Assembly (NCBI GenBank): GCA_017654935.2
Contig: CM065690.1
Coordinates: 22,569,082-22,633,081 of the forward strand
Direction: 5' to 3'
DNA length: 64,000 nt
Origin: Phymorhynchus buccinoides
Taxonomy: Eukaryota; Mollusca; Gastropoda; Neogastropoda; Raphitomidae
Part shown: one piece after another, positions 1 to 56,995 of the stretch
Numbering within the stretch: position 1 is the stretch's first letter
Layout: each line of letters starts with the position of its first letter
Notes under the pieces: generated by a model
Told to the model about the DNA's origin: nothing
Databases searched by the model: none
The model's input: the letters and a program-made list of their open reading frames with translations, nothing else
Made by a program: the position numbers and the translations under genes

Positions 1-222
1 GGAAAAAAACCCGCTGTAAGCGAAAACCTGATTGCCATTGTATAAGAGCCCCGATTATGCATCCAAATTGCTTTAGATTGATTAAAAGTGCTCAGCTGCA
101 CACGGGTGGGGGTGGGGCATTTTTTGAAAATTATCAGGTTTAACCCTTGAAGATGTGATCCAAAACATTTTCACCAATTTGTCCCCCCTTCATGTCCGAA
201 CTACTGAGGGTCCACCTCCATA

Positions 223-452
223 TTAACCCCTTGACTGCCAGAGAAAATTAAAGAAAAAAAATCATTGGGCAAACCATGCCATGAAAAAGACAACTGATAG
301 AGATAATCTGGAAAAATGGTCTGGGGATATAGACCTCTTGACTGTGCAAGAGCAAAAGCCAGCATATCAGGGTTATTCCTCTTCATCTGATAACATCATC
401 AGTGATGTCATCAGGTCAGTACGTAAGACACTGGTGACAGTCAAGGGGTTAA
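223..452. mobile_element. piggyBac-type MITE, family P3
   Basis: TTAACCCCTTGACTGCCAG at the left, GACAGTCAAGGGGTTAA at the right, giving a TTAA duplication and an inverted repeat of about 13 bp. Related copy at 44874-45084. Confidence 0.8.
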
Positions 453-517
453 ACCCTTCCAAAACAAGACCTTTTTTTTTTTTACTGATTTATCAAGATT
501 TTAGCTCTTCTAGCACC

Positions 518-541
518 ATGGGCGAATACATTCGCCCATGA
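518..541. repeat. Short palindrome CATGGGCGAATA/CATTCGCCCATG
   Basis: A near-perfect 24-bp palindrome just after a poly-T run. It could be the edge of a small element; nothing else supports a function. Confidence 0.5.
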
Positions 542-756
542 CATGAAGCTACACTCCCACCAAATGCAAAGATATTCATTGCCGAGCATCCTGCCATGTG
601 TTTGTCTGCTTTTAGAGTTTGAATCGCTGCTTCTTCCATTGAAGCAACACATGCACACTCCAAAAAATAATTATTTCGCTCTAGTCAGTTGAGATGCAAC
701 CTTCCTCCTTTCTTTTATTTATTTACTGATTGCGCATGGGATTTATGCGTCTACTG

Positions 757-1144
757 CAGACCTGTTTACCCAACTCTTTTCGAGTAGTATTCTACTCATT
801 TTGGACCTCTACTACTCTTCAAAAATGAACATAATGCTGTTTAATTCTTGATTGCTACTCATTTTCAGTGAACATTGTTCTTCTTCTTCTTCTTCCCTTT
901 AGTGCCCACAATCAACAGGCTGATTTTTTGGCACTTTGGGTTGAGGTCCGAAGTGGTCAGTCACAATCCTATCTGCGTTTTTAAGGGGAGGGGGGGGGGG
1001 GGAATTTAATGAGAGCCGACAGTTGCCTGGGGCGTTCATGCATTGTTTGATGGTTTAATGAATAAAACTACACATTTTGCATAAAAACTACTCATTTCAG
1101 CTACCCAGACTACTCGAGACTTGTGTAGGGGGTAAACAGGTCTG
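757..1144. mobile_element. hAT-like MITE with 6-bp target duplication
   Basis: Ends CAGACCTGTTTACCC and GGGTAAACAGGTCTG are perfect inverted repeats, flanked by CTACTG on both sides. The same ends occur on the larger element at 15864-18083. Ends 59 nt before VPS13 exon 1. Confidence 0.85.
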
Positions 1145-1203
1145 CTACTGTGTACAAGGCCTCACCCTCTCTCCTCGCCTCGCTATTTATATGTTTGCTG
1201 CAG

Positions 1204-44677
<43,474 letters not shown>

Positions 44678-44873
44678 AGGTCAAGGTCATAGACAGTGTC
44701 AAGGTCACAGAGAAGGTCAAGGTCAATGAGAGATTTGACAGCCAACCCTGATTGGCTTCCGTGGTTGTTTAAGATGTTGATCGTGATCGACAATGGATGA
44801 AGAACACTTGAGCCGTTATGGGGGATGACAGAATGTGTGGTTTACGCAGATGATCAGCATTTGCTGATGGCAT

Positions 44874-45084
44874 TTAACCCCTTCCTTGCCAGCCCCAATA
44901 TGATGCCATTGATGTCATATTTTTGTGTGTCAAAACTCTGGAATGCTGGTTTTTGCTTCAGAACAGTCAAGAGGGATATTATCTAGATCATTTTAGCCAG
45001 AGTGAGTCTAAGAAGTCTGTTTTCTATTTTATAATTTAAAAAAAAAATTATCTCAAATTTTTTCTCTCGCAGTTAAGGGGCTGA
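44874..45084. mobile_element. piggyBac-type MITE, family P3, decayed right end
   Basis: TTAACCCCTTCCTTGCCAG at the left; right end GCAGTTAAGGGGCTGA, where the final TTAA has mutated to CTGA. Lies in the presumed VPS13 3' UTR, ~200 nt after the stop. Confidence 0.65.
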
Positions 45085-46433
45085 CCATGTTGTATAATGG
45101 ATGTGATTGGGGATTGTTCAGTGATTGACGACGGGTCAAAGTGTTTTGACCGATTGCGACACCTGTCGAGCATAGTGTCGGCATTTGTTATGTACAATTG
45201 ATGGTGAAGGTTGCAGAAGCTCATAGTGATGCATAATTAAATGGTTATAGTTTTCTCGTTGACAGACCGTGGTTATGTAACTTGAATGTGATAGCTGTTG
45301 GGGGCAGTACTTGGGGTTGATAATAGCGTTAAAATTTGATTGATGGGTCAAGGTTCGCATCGGCTGTGATGGATGGTGATATTTACTGTGATTGTTGGGA
45401 ACGGTTACTTTGGGATTGATGATGACAGATGCTTAGTTGCGATTATTGGGTTATCATTGACGGTCACCACGCTTTTGGAGCATTGTGGGTATTTTTGCGC
45501 TTGATGCTGGTGGTCTTTGCGTCTGTATTTGCGCAGCTTTTGGGATTGATGCTGAGAGTTATTTGTGATGACAGGTCATTGAGATTGAGAGTCTTGGAGC
45601 TCATGAAAAGTGATAGTATCTGTTGTGATGTTGATTGATGATGATAGCTTTTTTGTTTTTTTGGGGTTTTTTGTTTTGCATTTTCAATGTTCATATCTCA
45701 TAGTGTCGGCAGGATAACTAAAAGTGCAAGATTAACACATTTAAAAAAACAGCTGTAGGATGATGAAATCCATTTGCTTTGATGCTCGAGAACTTGGATT
45801 TGAAAGCATTAAGAAAGAAAGATATCTGTTGTCTGTATCAGTAGTTCTTTCTGTTTCGCCTCCGTGTGTCCTCCCATGGCGAAACAAATTACACAATTGT
45901 GTTTGTATTGATTAACCAAAAGAGAACTTCATAGATATATATTAATTTTTGTTCTTTCAAAATATCCTGCTACTTTACTTATATTAATGTTTTATTGTTC
46001 GGAGTATGCATTGTTTAAAATTTTGTTAAAAATGGCAACGTATATTATTGTCAAAACAACTTTCAACAAAAATTGACTCACTGTTATGGATATTGAACCA
46101 AGAAATTTGATTATTGTGATTTTAAATTTTGTTGTTGTTGTTTCCTGTTGGAAAAGCGTAAATTTTTTTATTGTATGTGAAATCTTTTGTGTAAAATTGA
46201 TTTTTTGTTTTAAATATTGTTTGTTTAGCATCAGGTGTTAAAAAGATATTTCTTTTTTCTGTATTAGATGTATGTACTGTCATTTTAATCCATCTTTTGA
46301 TTTTAAAGAAGAACATTTATCTATGTTCTGTTGATAACTGCACACGTAACATATGAATGTATTTGATTTGAAAAATAAGGGTGTATGTGAAGAGAAATGC
46401 ATGTACTTGAGTTTGGTTTCTGTTTATAAATAT

Positions 46434-47323
46434 TTAACCTTTAGCACGCTGCAGGTGCATTCAGTCGCAGAGCCGATAGTTTCCCCTGCAGCTGCAGGCG
46501 CATTCATGCACCCACAGAAGGGTACTCAAAATCATCGCTTCGCGGACATTACTTTGGTTACTAAAAATGGAAACAACCTTGCTTTCACTTCAGAACGAGG
46601 CTCAAGCTTCTTCCTTCACTTCCGGCTAGCTGCCATTTGCTTTTTAAATGGTTTATTGAATTTTTCAAAGTTTTGTTCAGTCAGAAAGTCAAGTTCCCTA
46701 TCAAACATGGCAGACTTGTGTTGGCGAAGTTTGCTTACTGGAAATTATTGTCGATGTTTGCTTAGATAATGAGTTTTTAGGGTTTGTTAGATCAGATACG
46801 GACAGTAAAAGAGCGATAGAAGATAGTAGTGCAGTAGAAGGTGGCGGGGGGGGGGGGGGGGGGGGGGTTAGACAGTGTCAGTGTGTCTCGATGAAGACGA
46901 TCCGACATCGATTCAACCCGCGACTGTGATTCGGTGCCGATTTGGACTACTAGGTTGAATTCGAATAATATTTTGCCTTTCATGGTATTCTTAATTATAT
47001 TTCTGTGAGTTATTTTGTTTAAAGTGATTCTCGACATGACTTTATTAGTCAACAGGCGAACTTTGAGGCAGACAGCACTCATTCTGACAGTGCCGTAACA
47101 GTAAGTCAACACTTTCGCTTTGAAGTTTTCGCTTTTTTTTTTTTTTTTTTTTTAAGACAACAAAACATGCACGGACAACAAAATGCATTGTATCAAAACT
47201 TTCCTCAATCACTTCTTTATTAGCATTTTAAATCAGGTGGGTGTAGGCGTTTTTCACTGCCTCAAAAAGAATGCAGTGGCAGAGTACAGAACGTCAGAAA
47301 AAATGCAGTGTGCTAAAGGTTAA
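46434..47323. mobile_element. piggyBac-type element of 890 bp, internally deleted
   Basis: TTAACCTTTAGCACGCTGCA and TGCAGTGTGCTAAAGGTTAA: 16-bp inverted repeats and a TTAA duplication. Interior includes an acidic/Ser reading segment (SDTDSKRAIEDSSAVEG) of the kind found at piggyBac transposase N-termini, followed by a G tract of ~20 or more nt. No DDD core is present. Confidence 0.75.
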
Positions 47324-48161
47324 TATTCATTTGATGATTTTTGCCAAAAGAAAACCACAACATATTTTGTGTCAGTCTAGGTATTTGAATGAATGTAACT
47401 ATCTTATTTCAATTTGAAAGTACTGCAGTGTATGTTCATGTACAGCAAAGATTAATTAATACTATTAAATATCAAAGGAAATCCTTTATATACAACTGTA
47501 AATACTATGTCCTGCATAATATAGGATTACATTTTGTTTTAATGTAATAGTGGTGCAATGTGGTCAAGTTGGCAAATGTTGCAGTCTGCTCGAGATGGGA
47601 AACTGTAGTCATTTTTTTTCCACCTTGTTTTCCCTGTTTTCTCTTAATTTTATAAACAGGTTATATAAGTAACATTTTAAAATGGGATTATGTTTTGCTT
47701 TAATCTTTGGGTTTCTGATTTTTTTAAATGTTGTATTTTATCGTGTTTGCATTCCTTCAAAGCCGTTTTACTTCAGTGTTCTTATTTTAATAATCCATGG
47801 TTTGTTGTATGTAAATGCAAATTGCGCTTAAAGTGAGCTGTTTATGTGCAATATATTTACTCAAACTTTTCTTTAACAAATAATTTTGTGAGATAAGAAA
47901 GGAAGTCATTGATTTTGTCTGAATGATGATTTTTGTTAAATTGACCCTTAACTTTTAACAAATTTAAAGACTACTGTTGAGCATATGAATAACTAAGAGA
48001 GAATGATATCAATCGATCCTCTTTCTCTCTCTCTCCTCTCTCTCTCTTACTCTTTCTCTCAGTATGTGTTTGTGTGCACATGTGGTAGTCTGTGTGTGTG
48101 TGGGGGGGGGACTAATGTAAAAATTAACAATCACCTTTTGTATAGAAATAGCATGCTTTTG

Positions 48162-48407
48162 CAGGCATCAGAATTGTCAGAGGATTCAGAATTTCTGACA
48201 GGATTGGCTTCTCTTGTCAGAGGTTTTGCCTTTTTATTGAGTGTTATCCTTTGTGTTAAATAGCATTGTAAAGTGATTTATCAATTTATGAAGCCTTTTT
48301 GGTGGTGTTGGGAACTGATTTCAGTGTTGTCCCTCTTCAGTCTAGGGCCTTGATGGCCCTTTACCGCAGTTTTCAGAGGACTGGACTTCAGACTATTCTG
48401 ATGCCTG
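48162..48407. mobile_element. MITE with CAGGCATCAGAAT ends, copy 2
   Basis: Same ends and order of internal motifs (GTCTAGGGCCTTGATGGCCC) as 22253-22504, with small deletions. Confidence 0.8.
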
Positions 48408-50163
48408 TTTTGTTTGTTTGATTTGTTTAGTTAGTAAGATAAGCACAATCTTTTTTGTTTTCTTTTAAATATAATCCCTGATAGTTTTTCAAGGATCATT
48501 ATCCATAGTCTTTTTCATAACTAAGATGAATGTTATTTATTTTCTGTCATATATACCTCAGGTTAGACACCTTCCATTATTGTTGATATAAACGGAAGGG
48601 TAATATTTATCTATTATTCTTGGCATGTAGTTAATAGTCACATGTTGTTTTAATTAGGTGAAGTTTAGGAATACGCATATTATCTGCTGTTTGTTGCCAC
48701 ATGTATGGTGCGTTGTTATACTTGAACCTTCTTATTTCTATGAAATCTGGAATTTGAACCTTATTCCTGTATGAATCCTGGGGGGTGTCTAGAATTTTTG
48801 TATGTTTTTGTTTCTGTGTGACTGCACTACTAAGTTCTAGAGTGTCAATGAGTACAGTCGATCTTTGACTGAATTTCTTATTAATTTTGTCATAACAGTC
48901 AGATCTGTTTTTGTAACCTAGACTCGATAAATAGAGCGGAATGGCTTATGTTTCCAGCACTGTCTGGAATTATGTGCTATAGAGTACAATGATGGAAGTG
49001 TCATGTTATGAATTGTACTATATTTGTTATGTTTTCAGGTTTTTGTACGTTGTTAATATTCATTGATTTGACTGTTTTGTTATACGTGGTCGAACTTTAC
49101 GCGGTGACAGTCCTGAGATAACCATAACTGTTGACGGGACTATAACAGACTAACTAAATAACAGTCAGATATATGGGTGTATTTGTTCCCTTACAGATAT
49201 TGCATATAAACTATTTACTGCTTAGATGGCTTTATAGTGTGACACGAGAAGCTTCTTTCAGTGAACATCATACAAACAACTTTTGACATTGTGCTCTTAA
49301 GTGTACACATTAAAATCCACCAATTATTAATATTTTCAAAGAACACAAAAAAATACCAAATCCGCTGAAAATTATTTCAGAACATTTGGAGTTTCTATCC
49401 CATGTAGTGGCGTGATTGTGTAACTCATTATGCCCATGAAATCTGTCAAACAAACAAACACAATAACAAAACAAATGACAATCAGTTGCACAGCAATGCT
49501 GTTGCTCTCCAATGAACCAGTTCATACATTGTCCAGATGAACATTGTGATGCTGTTTCTGAGACGAGTTCAATGAGTTGACAGGTCTATTGTATTTTAGG
49601 AATTGGAAGAGATTTTATTTTAAATCCTGGTTGAAATTTTACTTTCTCTTTAATGATACAATATCTTCTTTTGATTAAAAAAAATTTTCCTTTTCGTTGA
49701 TGAATTATTCTTCTGTTTTAAAGCTTCATGAAGTGTGAAATTTCTGCAGTTAAAATGTTACATTATCTTAATCTTAATCATTACCCAAGGTGTTTATCGA
49801 AAATGTCACAAACACAACCATAGTTTTGTAGTAATTATGATCAAACGTCATTATGCGGCTAATTATAATTCTAAGCCATTTACATACTAGTCTTATTTCA
49901 TGATTGCGACCTCAGCTGACAATGATTATACCCTAACAAATATTACAATCATTTGCATATTAAACTGAAACAGATTTATTGAGTTGCTAGTCTCAGTGAT
50001 AAAGAACAAAAATGCTAACCCCATTTATTAAAATCCTTTTTTTAAGTTTTAGCGCATTGACATCAAAGCACTGACTGTGATATTGATTTTGTTTCCCCAT
50101 GAGTTTCTTTCATGTTCTCCCCCTTGCATTTTGTTCTATTTCAAAAGCTGGATCTAAGAACCA

Positions 50164-50472
50164 GGGCCTGTATTCACGTTGAGATAGCATGAGACTTAGC
50201 ATGATGCTAACTTAGAAGCTCTTCCAAAAGTCCTATTAAATCCTATAGGACATTGGAAGAGCTTCTAAAGTTAGCAACATGCTAAGTCTCATGCTATCTC
50301 AACGTGAATACCGTCCCAGGGCCTGTATTCACGTTGAGATAGCATGAGACTTAGCATGATGCTAACTTAGAAGCTCTTCCAAAAGTCCTATTAAATCCTA
50401 TAGGACATTGGAAGAGCTTCTAAAGTTAGCAACATGCTAAGTCTCATGCTATCTCAACGTGAATACAGGCCC
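50164..50472. repeat. Two tandem copies of a 155-bp near-perfect hairpin
   Basis: Each copy is an inverted repeat with ~70-nt arms (GGCCTGTATTCACGTTGAG ... CTCAACGTGAATAC) around a 6-nt centre at TTAAAT. Copies start 155 nt apart (50161 and 50316) and are almost identical, differing at ACCGTCCC/ACAGGCCC. Probably a palindromic foldback element that was tandemly duplicated. Confidence 0.9.
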
Positions 50473-50945
50473 AGGTCTTGTTTTAGCAAAAGTTGTCATT
50501 TTAAGTTGCTGTTTTTGTTTCTTAATATTTTGTTGTTGATTTCTGTCAAACTTTGTGCATAGGGATTAAAATGTACTTATTGAAAAGGAAACAAAAAAAG
50601 TAATTAAGCTTCAGAACATAATTTTATTTTATTTTGTGTGTGTGCTTTGGTCTTTCGTTTATCCAGAACAAGAAGTGCAGATAAACAGAAATTGAAACAA
50701 TCTTTTAAACTTACGTTTCACCAACAATCCATTTAAGCATTGATTCGCAAACCATCAGTGCAATACTTTTCCATGTATATCACCATTCCCATTTTGTTAA
50801 TTATTATTTGCTTTTGTTTTTTGTTTGTTTGTCTCCATTGTATTCAGTCCACCCTGACTTTCCTCCTTAGGAACATTCAACCAACAGTGTGCCGCTTCAC
50901 AAGCATTCCGGATCAGGACTTGGACCTATTTCACTTTCTTGAAGT

Positions 50946-51306
50946 TTAACCTTTTCACCGCCAGCCATTTTTTCAGCAAAAAATGTCCATTAAACTTACC
51001 TGGGTAGAGACAAACATCTGTCTGTAATATTGGGGATTCCTCTGTGACATATTTAAAGTAAGGCCTATTCTTACCTCCCACAATTAAGAGAATAGGGTCT
51101 TTGGATAACAGACCCTGATTTGATAAAACAAATTTTATAACGGTTTCACTCAGCAAAAGTATAGGCTCACTTCAGAGCTTCTGTTTTATCATGTCATCGC
51201 CTCAGCAGTCAAAACTACCTCCCAGACCCCGATTTGATGCCTTTTAGTGACATGGGTGTTAAATCATTGTGGTGCAAAAATGTGACGTTGGCGGTGAAAG
51301 GGTTAA
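50946..51306. mobile_element. piggyBac-type MITE, family P2, full copy
   Basis: TTAACCTTTTCACCGCCAG and GGCGGTGAAAGGGTTAA; 361 bp with a TTAA duplication. Confidence 0.85.
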
Positions 51307-51410
51307 CCATCTATCGCTTATGATATCATGAACTAGAAATGACATCCCTGACATCTGTGCCATGTGGAGTGACCAGTGGTGGAAGTTGATCTTCATGCAT
51401 GGAATAGGTG

Positions 51411-51593
51411 TACAGTCAAACCTCTTTTATAAGACCCTCCATTAAAAGACCTCCTCTCATTTAAGACAGATTTTTTTGGGAACGGATGCTGAACTTTTCC
51501 TATGAAACTGACCTCCATTATAACACCCCCTCCAATTCAATACCAGTTTTTTCTTGACTTTTTGGAAGTCTTAAAAATAGAGGTTTGACTGTA
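51411..51593. mobile_element. pogo/Tigger-like MITE, 183 bp
   Basis: TACAGTCAAACCTCTTTTAT and AAATAGAGGTTTGACTGTA with TA at both ends. Confidence 0.85.
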
Positions 51594-52292
51594 TTGCAGA
51601 GAAGTTTATTTGCAAGAGTGGATGAGGTGTGTTCATAGTTCAGTTTCTCTCTCACTTTTTCTGCCATATGTTACTAGGTGGTTATGATTTTTTTTTATCC
51701 TTCACATTTTTTTTAATGCTTGCTTGATTTATTTGATTAACCAAAAACTTTGAATATGACAACAATTTTTACTTTTTTGTGTTCTTCAATGTGTGTGTGT
51801 GCATGGGTGTCCCTGGGAAATTAAAAACAACCTGCAAGGGGGCGGCCCCGGCGGATTGCAGGAGCAGCGTGCACACACACACACACACATTTACTGCTCT
51901 TTTTTTCACCCCTCTAGACTAGTACAAGTGCTACATTCCTTTGAATATAGCAAATGCTTATATAGGCCCTTTTTATTGTACAAGTTTGTGTGTGTTTGTA
52001 AGAAAATCATTGTTTCTCAAGTTCTCATAATCCGGCTCTGGGCAATTTAAAAATCCTGCAATTCAGGACATCCTGCAAGAAGGAGCATCCATGTGTGTGT
52101 GTGTGTGCCCATATATGAAATAGTAAGTGGATATGGATATTGCATACATTAAAAATAAAAACTCCTGGAACTAGTGGAAGATAGTATAGCAGTTAACTTA
52201 AACATACATCAAGATCAGAGTGTGTTCACTTTATTGCCCCACATGGCCGAAAGGCCAAAGAGGGCGTAAAACATTATTTTCTGTTCACATGG

Positions 52293-53042
52293 ATGTTTTA
52301 CAACAAACTGCAACTGAATGCTGATAAGACAGAGATGATTCTTGTAGCCTCTAACCACACAATTAAAACTCAGGTTCTCCCAGGTTCTGTAGACATTGAT
52401 GGCACTGAGATCAAGCTATCGGCATCCGTCCGCAATCTAGGTGTTACTTTGGACCAAACCCTTTCTTTCAAACAGCATGTTTCCAATGTTTGCAAGGCTT
52501 GCTATCTAGAACTTCGAAGAATTAGTTCCATCCGTCGTTTCCTCTCTCAGGATGCCCTGAAGACTCTAGTATGTGCTTTTGTCCTGTCTCGCCTTGACTA
52601 CTGTAACTCACTTCTTGCTGGCTGTCCATCAATTCTCATCTCTAAGCTCCAACGGGTCCAGCATAATGCTGCTCGTCTCATTTCTCGCTCCCCTAGGTAC
52701 GATCACATCACTCCGGTTCTTCGTTCCCTACATTGGCTCCCAGTTCAATCACGTATTGACTACAAAATTCTCCTCCTTGCCTTCAAGTCACTGAATGATC
52801 AAGCTCCCCAGTATCTCTCTGATCTTCTTCATCTCTATGTCCCAGCTCGCCAACTACGTTCGTCTTCTGATTCTCGTCTCCTTTCCATTCCCTCCATCCG
52901 TCTCAAATCTGCTGGCCAACGTTCTTTTTCTTGTCAAGCACCATCTCTGTGGAATTCTCTGCCTTCTCCTCTCCGACACTCCAACTCAGTCTCCTCATTC
53001 AAAACCTCTCTTAAAACCCATCTTTTTCCTGCTGCGCCCTAA
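52293..53042 (+). pseudogene. LINE reverse-transcriptase C-terminal fragment, 249 codons open
   Basis: Thumb and C-terminal part of a non-LTR retrotransposon polymerase: QLNADKTEMI, SASVRNLGVTLDQTLSFKQH, FVLSRLDYCNSLLAGCP, VQHNAARLISRSPRYDHITP and LRSLHWLPVQSRIDYKILLL, ending LKTHLFPAAP. The YxDD box lies upstream of what remains. The open frame shows recent insertion, but the fragment cannot act alone. Confidence 0.88.
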
Positions 53043-53116
53043 ATATTTGATCAGTTGTCTATCGTTGTGTGCACGTGAGGGAAGATTGATTTAAGAGGTT
53101 TGTGCTGTGTTTTTGT

Positions 53117-53550
<434 letters not shown>

Positions 53551-56038
53551 GAGAGAGAGTTGCTTTGCATATGCACTGTTGGTGGCTGGTGTCACTCTTG
53601 AATGTTGTTTTTTTTGTTATTTGTTGATGAATAATTGATTGTAAAGCGCTTTGGGCTCATCTGAGGTAAAGCGCTATATAAATGTACTGTTATTATTATT
53701 ATTTATTTTTCTTATAAGCTTTTTTGTACTTTGAATTTTTTAATCGGTCATTGTTGCATATTAAAATTATTATTAAAAAATAATTTGTTATTACTACTTA
53801 CAGTTAGAACTCGAGTGTTGACTCGACTTAATCTTGATTAACATTCAGTTTTCCAGTACTTGTTTAATTGCTTGTGTGTTCAATGAATGGTTGAGTGCTT
53901 TGAGGGGGGGAAATTCCTACTTTTTCCTTCTTTTTAATTGATATTCTTTTTCATTCCCGGTATATGAAAACAGATCTGTGTGTATTTAATTTTATCACCT
54001 GTTGGCTTTCTACCCTACCGGTAGTTTATTTTGCCATTTTTATCTTTCATTTTGTCACGCCATTCTTCTTTGCCTCAGTCTTTGCTCAGTGCTGTTGACT
54101 TGTAATTTTGTTTTGCCATGTGTATGAACAAACATATGTGTTCATTTCATTGATTTAGTTGGGGTTTTTTTTAGCTGTGCAAATATTCATGTGTGCTAAA
54201 TTGCACATGTTGCCACTGTGTGGTGTCATAACATAAGATTTTAACAAGTATTTCTAGACTTGCTGTGTGTTTGCACTTTGTTTCCTGGTTCGTAGTTATG
54301 GTGATTAAATTCTGATGATTATTTGTTATGTCGTTAAACTTATGGAGCTCCCAAGTTTAAGCTGTGAAAACTGTATAATTTTCATCACGAATCCAGGATA
54401 TCTGTTGTCTGTGGATTTTTTTTTATAATATTGAGGCTGGTCTGCTTTTGTGTATTGTTCAGGGAAGATTGTTTAAGAAAATGTGTGTTGTTCTGTTTGA
54501 AGAGATGAACTTGCTTGCTTCCATTCCCTACCCATTAAGCATAAGCAAATCTGTAACCCTTAATGTCATATTTATTTTTCCTACACATTTGGTCATCTCA
54601 TCTCTTTGGGTTTAGTATTTGCTGTTGTTGTATATAAATTGTGCAATGAAAAAATTCTGGTGTGGTAATGTTCAATAGATGGATATCAATTCGATAACTG
54701 TGACTCCAAGGCCCAAGGACATGTTTAGAATGAGTGTTTAGCAAGAATCTATTTAGTATCGTTCTTACTTCCATTTGTTTTCAGTGGTTCGTTTTAGTCA
54801 TTCTGTGAAGAAGTGAGCAGAATTGACATATGTATGCTGTAAACTGTAAGCTTAAAAAAATTAGTCGAAGGCAAAACAATCATTGTAAGGATAATTACTT
54901 GAACAGCATGTACTCTGAAATAGGATATTGCCACATGTTCCAGATTTGTTTGGCCCGAATTTGTGTAGACGTTTAGTCCCTAGCAGTGGTATATTATGTT
55001 ATTGATTGTTCAAACTATTTGGTCATTGACATATTGCTATGTATGGCTTGGCAGTGTGCGTCAAGGCTGACAACCACCCTTACAACCCTAGCCCTTCATG
55101 TCAGATCATATTATGCAATGTGTAGACAGAGCAAATGCTTTTATTATAGTTCTGTATTAAAGGGAACAAACTGGCGTTTATCGTGTATATGTGTTTATCA
55201 ATAATTATTTTGATTTTTTTAATGTTTTGGTGAAGGATTCAAAGTTGGGCACACAAAGTTCTGAAAGATTAACCCTTTAAATGCAGAACACTGGAATAGA
55301 GAATAAACCCTGGAATGTTCCAGTGAAATGTGGCGTTACTGATTCCTTTCCAGTGTTGGGATGCATTGAGAGTGTAAAAGACAACACCAGGTTAGAAAGT
55401 TGTAGATATATGTGTTAACTGAAAGAGAGATGTGTGAGCTGTGCATAGTTTAAAGTGACTTCTCCAGGAATGGGTACAGTGTGATGATGACAGTTGGTGA
55501 TCATAAAGTAACAGCATTCTCATTCAAATCGCCAAGCCATAATTATCTTCATCCAAACAAAGTTGTGGTTGATTTATTGATGTATTTTCTGAAAAGTCAA
55601 ATAAAAACCCAAGACAACAATCTCAGCTACAGTTGAAGGTGTTCAGATTTTGGTTTTTCAATTGTACTGTTTTGCATTTATTGTAGTGTAGTGTATTGTT
55701 TTGTGTTGTCTTCTTTTTGGCACATAACCATTCCTGTGAAATCCATGTGACCCTCATCACCTGAAGAGCACATTGCAGCTACTGCAGCACCACCCATATT
55801 TTATGTTTATGGCGTTCTGTGTTTGTGTGACTACATTGGGCGGGGGGGAGACCAGTTGACAAATCCTTTGTGGCCACTGGGTTCTTTAATATGTGCAAAT
55901 TTGCATGAGCATGCGGAAACTCGTTTTTGTTGTTGTTTCTTCCAAGAGACTTAGCACATTGGTTCACAACGTCTGTCTCCGGCTGTTGCGTGCATCTAGT
56001 GTGATTGTTGACCACTAATATTAGGAGACACTTTTTTC

Positions 56039-56160
56039 AGTAACAGAGTAACTAACGTAACTAACTATTGGAATGCACTTCCTGCTCAAGCAAAACTTGC
56101 ACCCGATATTAACACATTTAAAAACCTCCCTGGACAAAGACCCAAACTTTAGTAAATTAA
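56039..56160 (+). pseudogene. Small retroelement C-terminal remnant
   Basis: YWNALPAQAKLAPDINTFKN then LPGQRPKL resembles the end of LINE polymerases ('WNSLP...SFK'). Upstream part absent. Confidence 0.5.
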
Positions 56161-56219
56161 AATACCAGTATGACTGCTAGTCTACTAAAACCTGTGCCAA
56201 CTGAGTGGGGGGGGGGGGA

Positions 56220-56405
56220 ATCCCAATCAAGAGAAAGGACACTTGAGAGGCTGCGAGGCCTAGTCGTCCTACCTGACCTGACCATTTAAACCAGAACGTC
56301 TAGTAGAGGGCAGGCAGGAAAACTGCAATTGCTGCGTGTCGAACCTAGGCACAGTTGTTCGCACGGTGAATGCATCACCTCGGAGCCACTCTACCACTGC
56401 TCTTT
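56220..56405 (-). mobile_element. tRNA-derived SINE
   Basis: On the reverse strand AGTGGTAGAGTGGCTCCGAG resembles an A box and CTAGGTTCGACACGC a B box about 50 nt apart. It is followed by TAGGACGACTAGGCCTCGC and a short tail. Probable full head-and-body SINE. Confidence 0.65.
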
Positions 56406-56995
56406 GTACTTTCAGATGAAGGACTAGTATTCTTGGAAAGAAAGGCATTGTGAAGCTTGACCTAACTTGCACTTTTTGTGCACTTGCACTAGTGTATTTG
56501 CACTAGTTTTGAAGCATGACCTAACTTGCGCTGGCTCCAGACATGAGCAAATATCGTTTATTGGTTCTTAGTGGGCGGGTTCTTTTAAAGGTTAGATCAA
56601 GACAGGCTCCAACAAAGGTGCACTAAAGTGACTCGGCTGCCGTGCAGTGTCTCCTCCCATGCGTTGCCACCTGACAATGTCGCATTGTTCCCTGTCCTGA
56701 TGGCTGATTTTGACGACACTGTTGAGGCGTGGCTGAGTGTTAGAGTGTTAGAGGTTGAAATGAATAGTATTTGAGTAAAATTTTACTGAATGCCGCATAC
56801 ACTTGGATAGTGAAGCAAAATAAATTGATATAATAAACACCTTTTGGATCATCACACCAAGCAAACGGACACACCAGCAGGAGCTCGCATTGGTTCACAA
56901 GTCTCTGGCTGTTGCGTGTATCTAGTGTGATTGTTGACCGCTGCCTGGCACATTGTCTGACAGCATTCGTGAGAGCCGAGTGTCTAATCCTTTCT

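Noticed and set aside
52293..53042. Host protein-coding gene
   Set aside because: The sequence is the C-terminal part of a LINE polymerase with the LINE tail following it.
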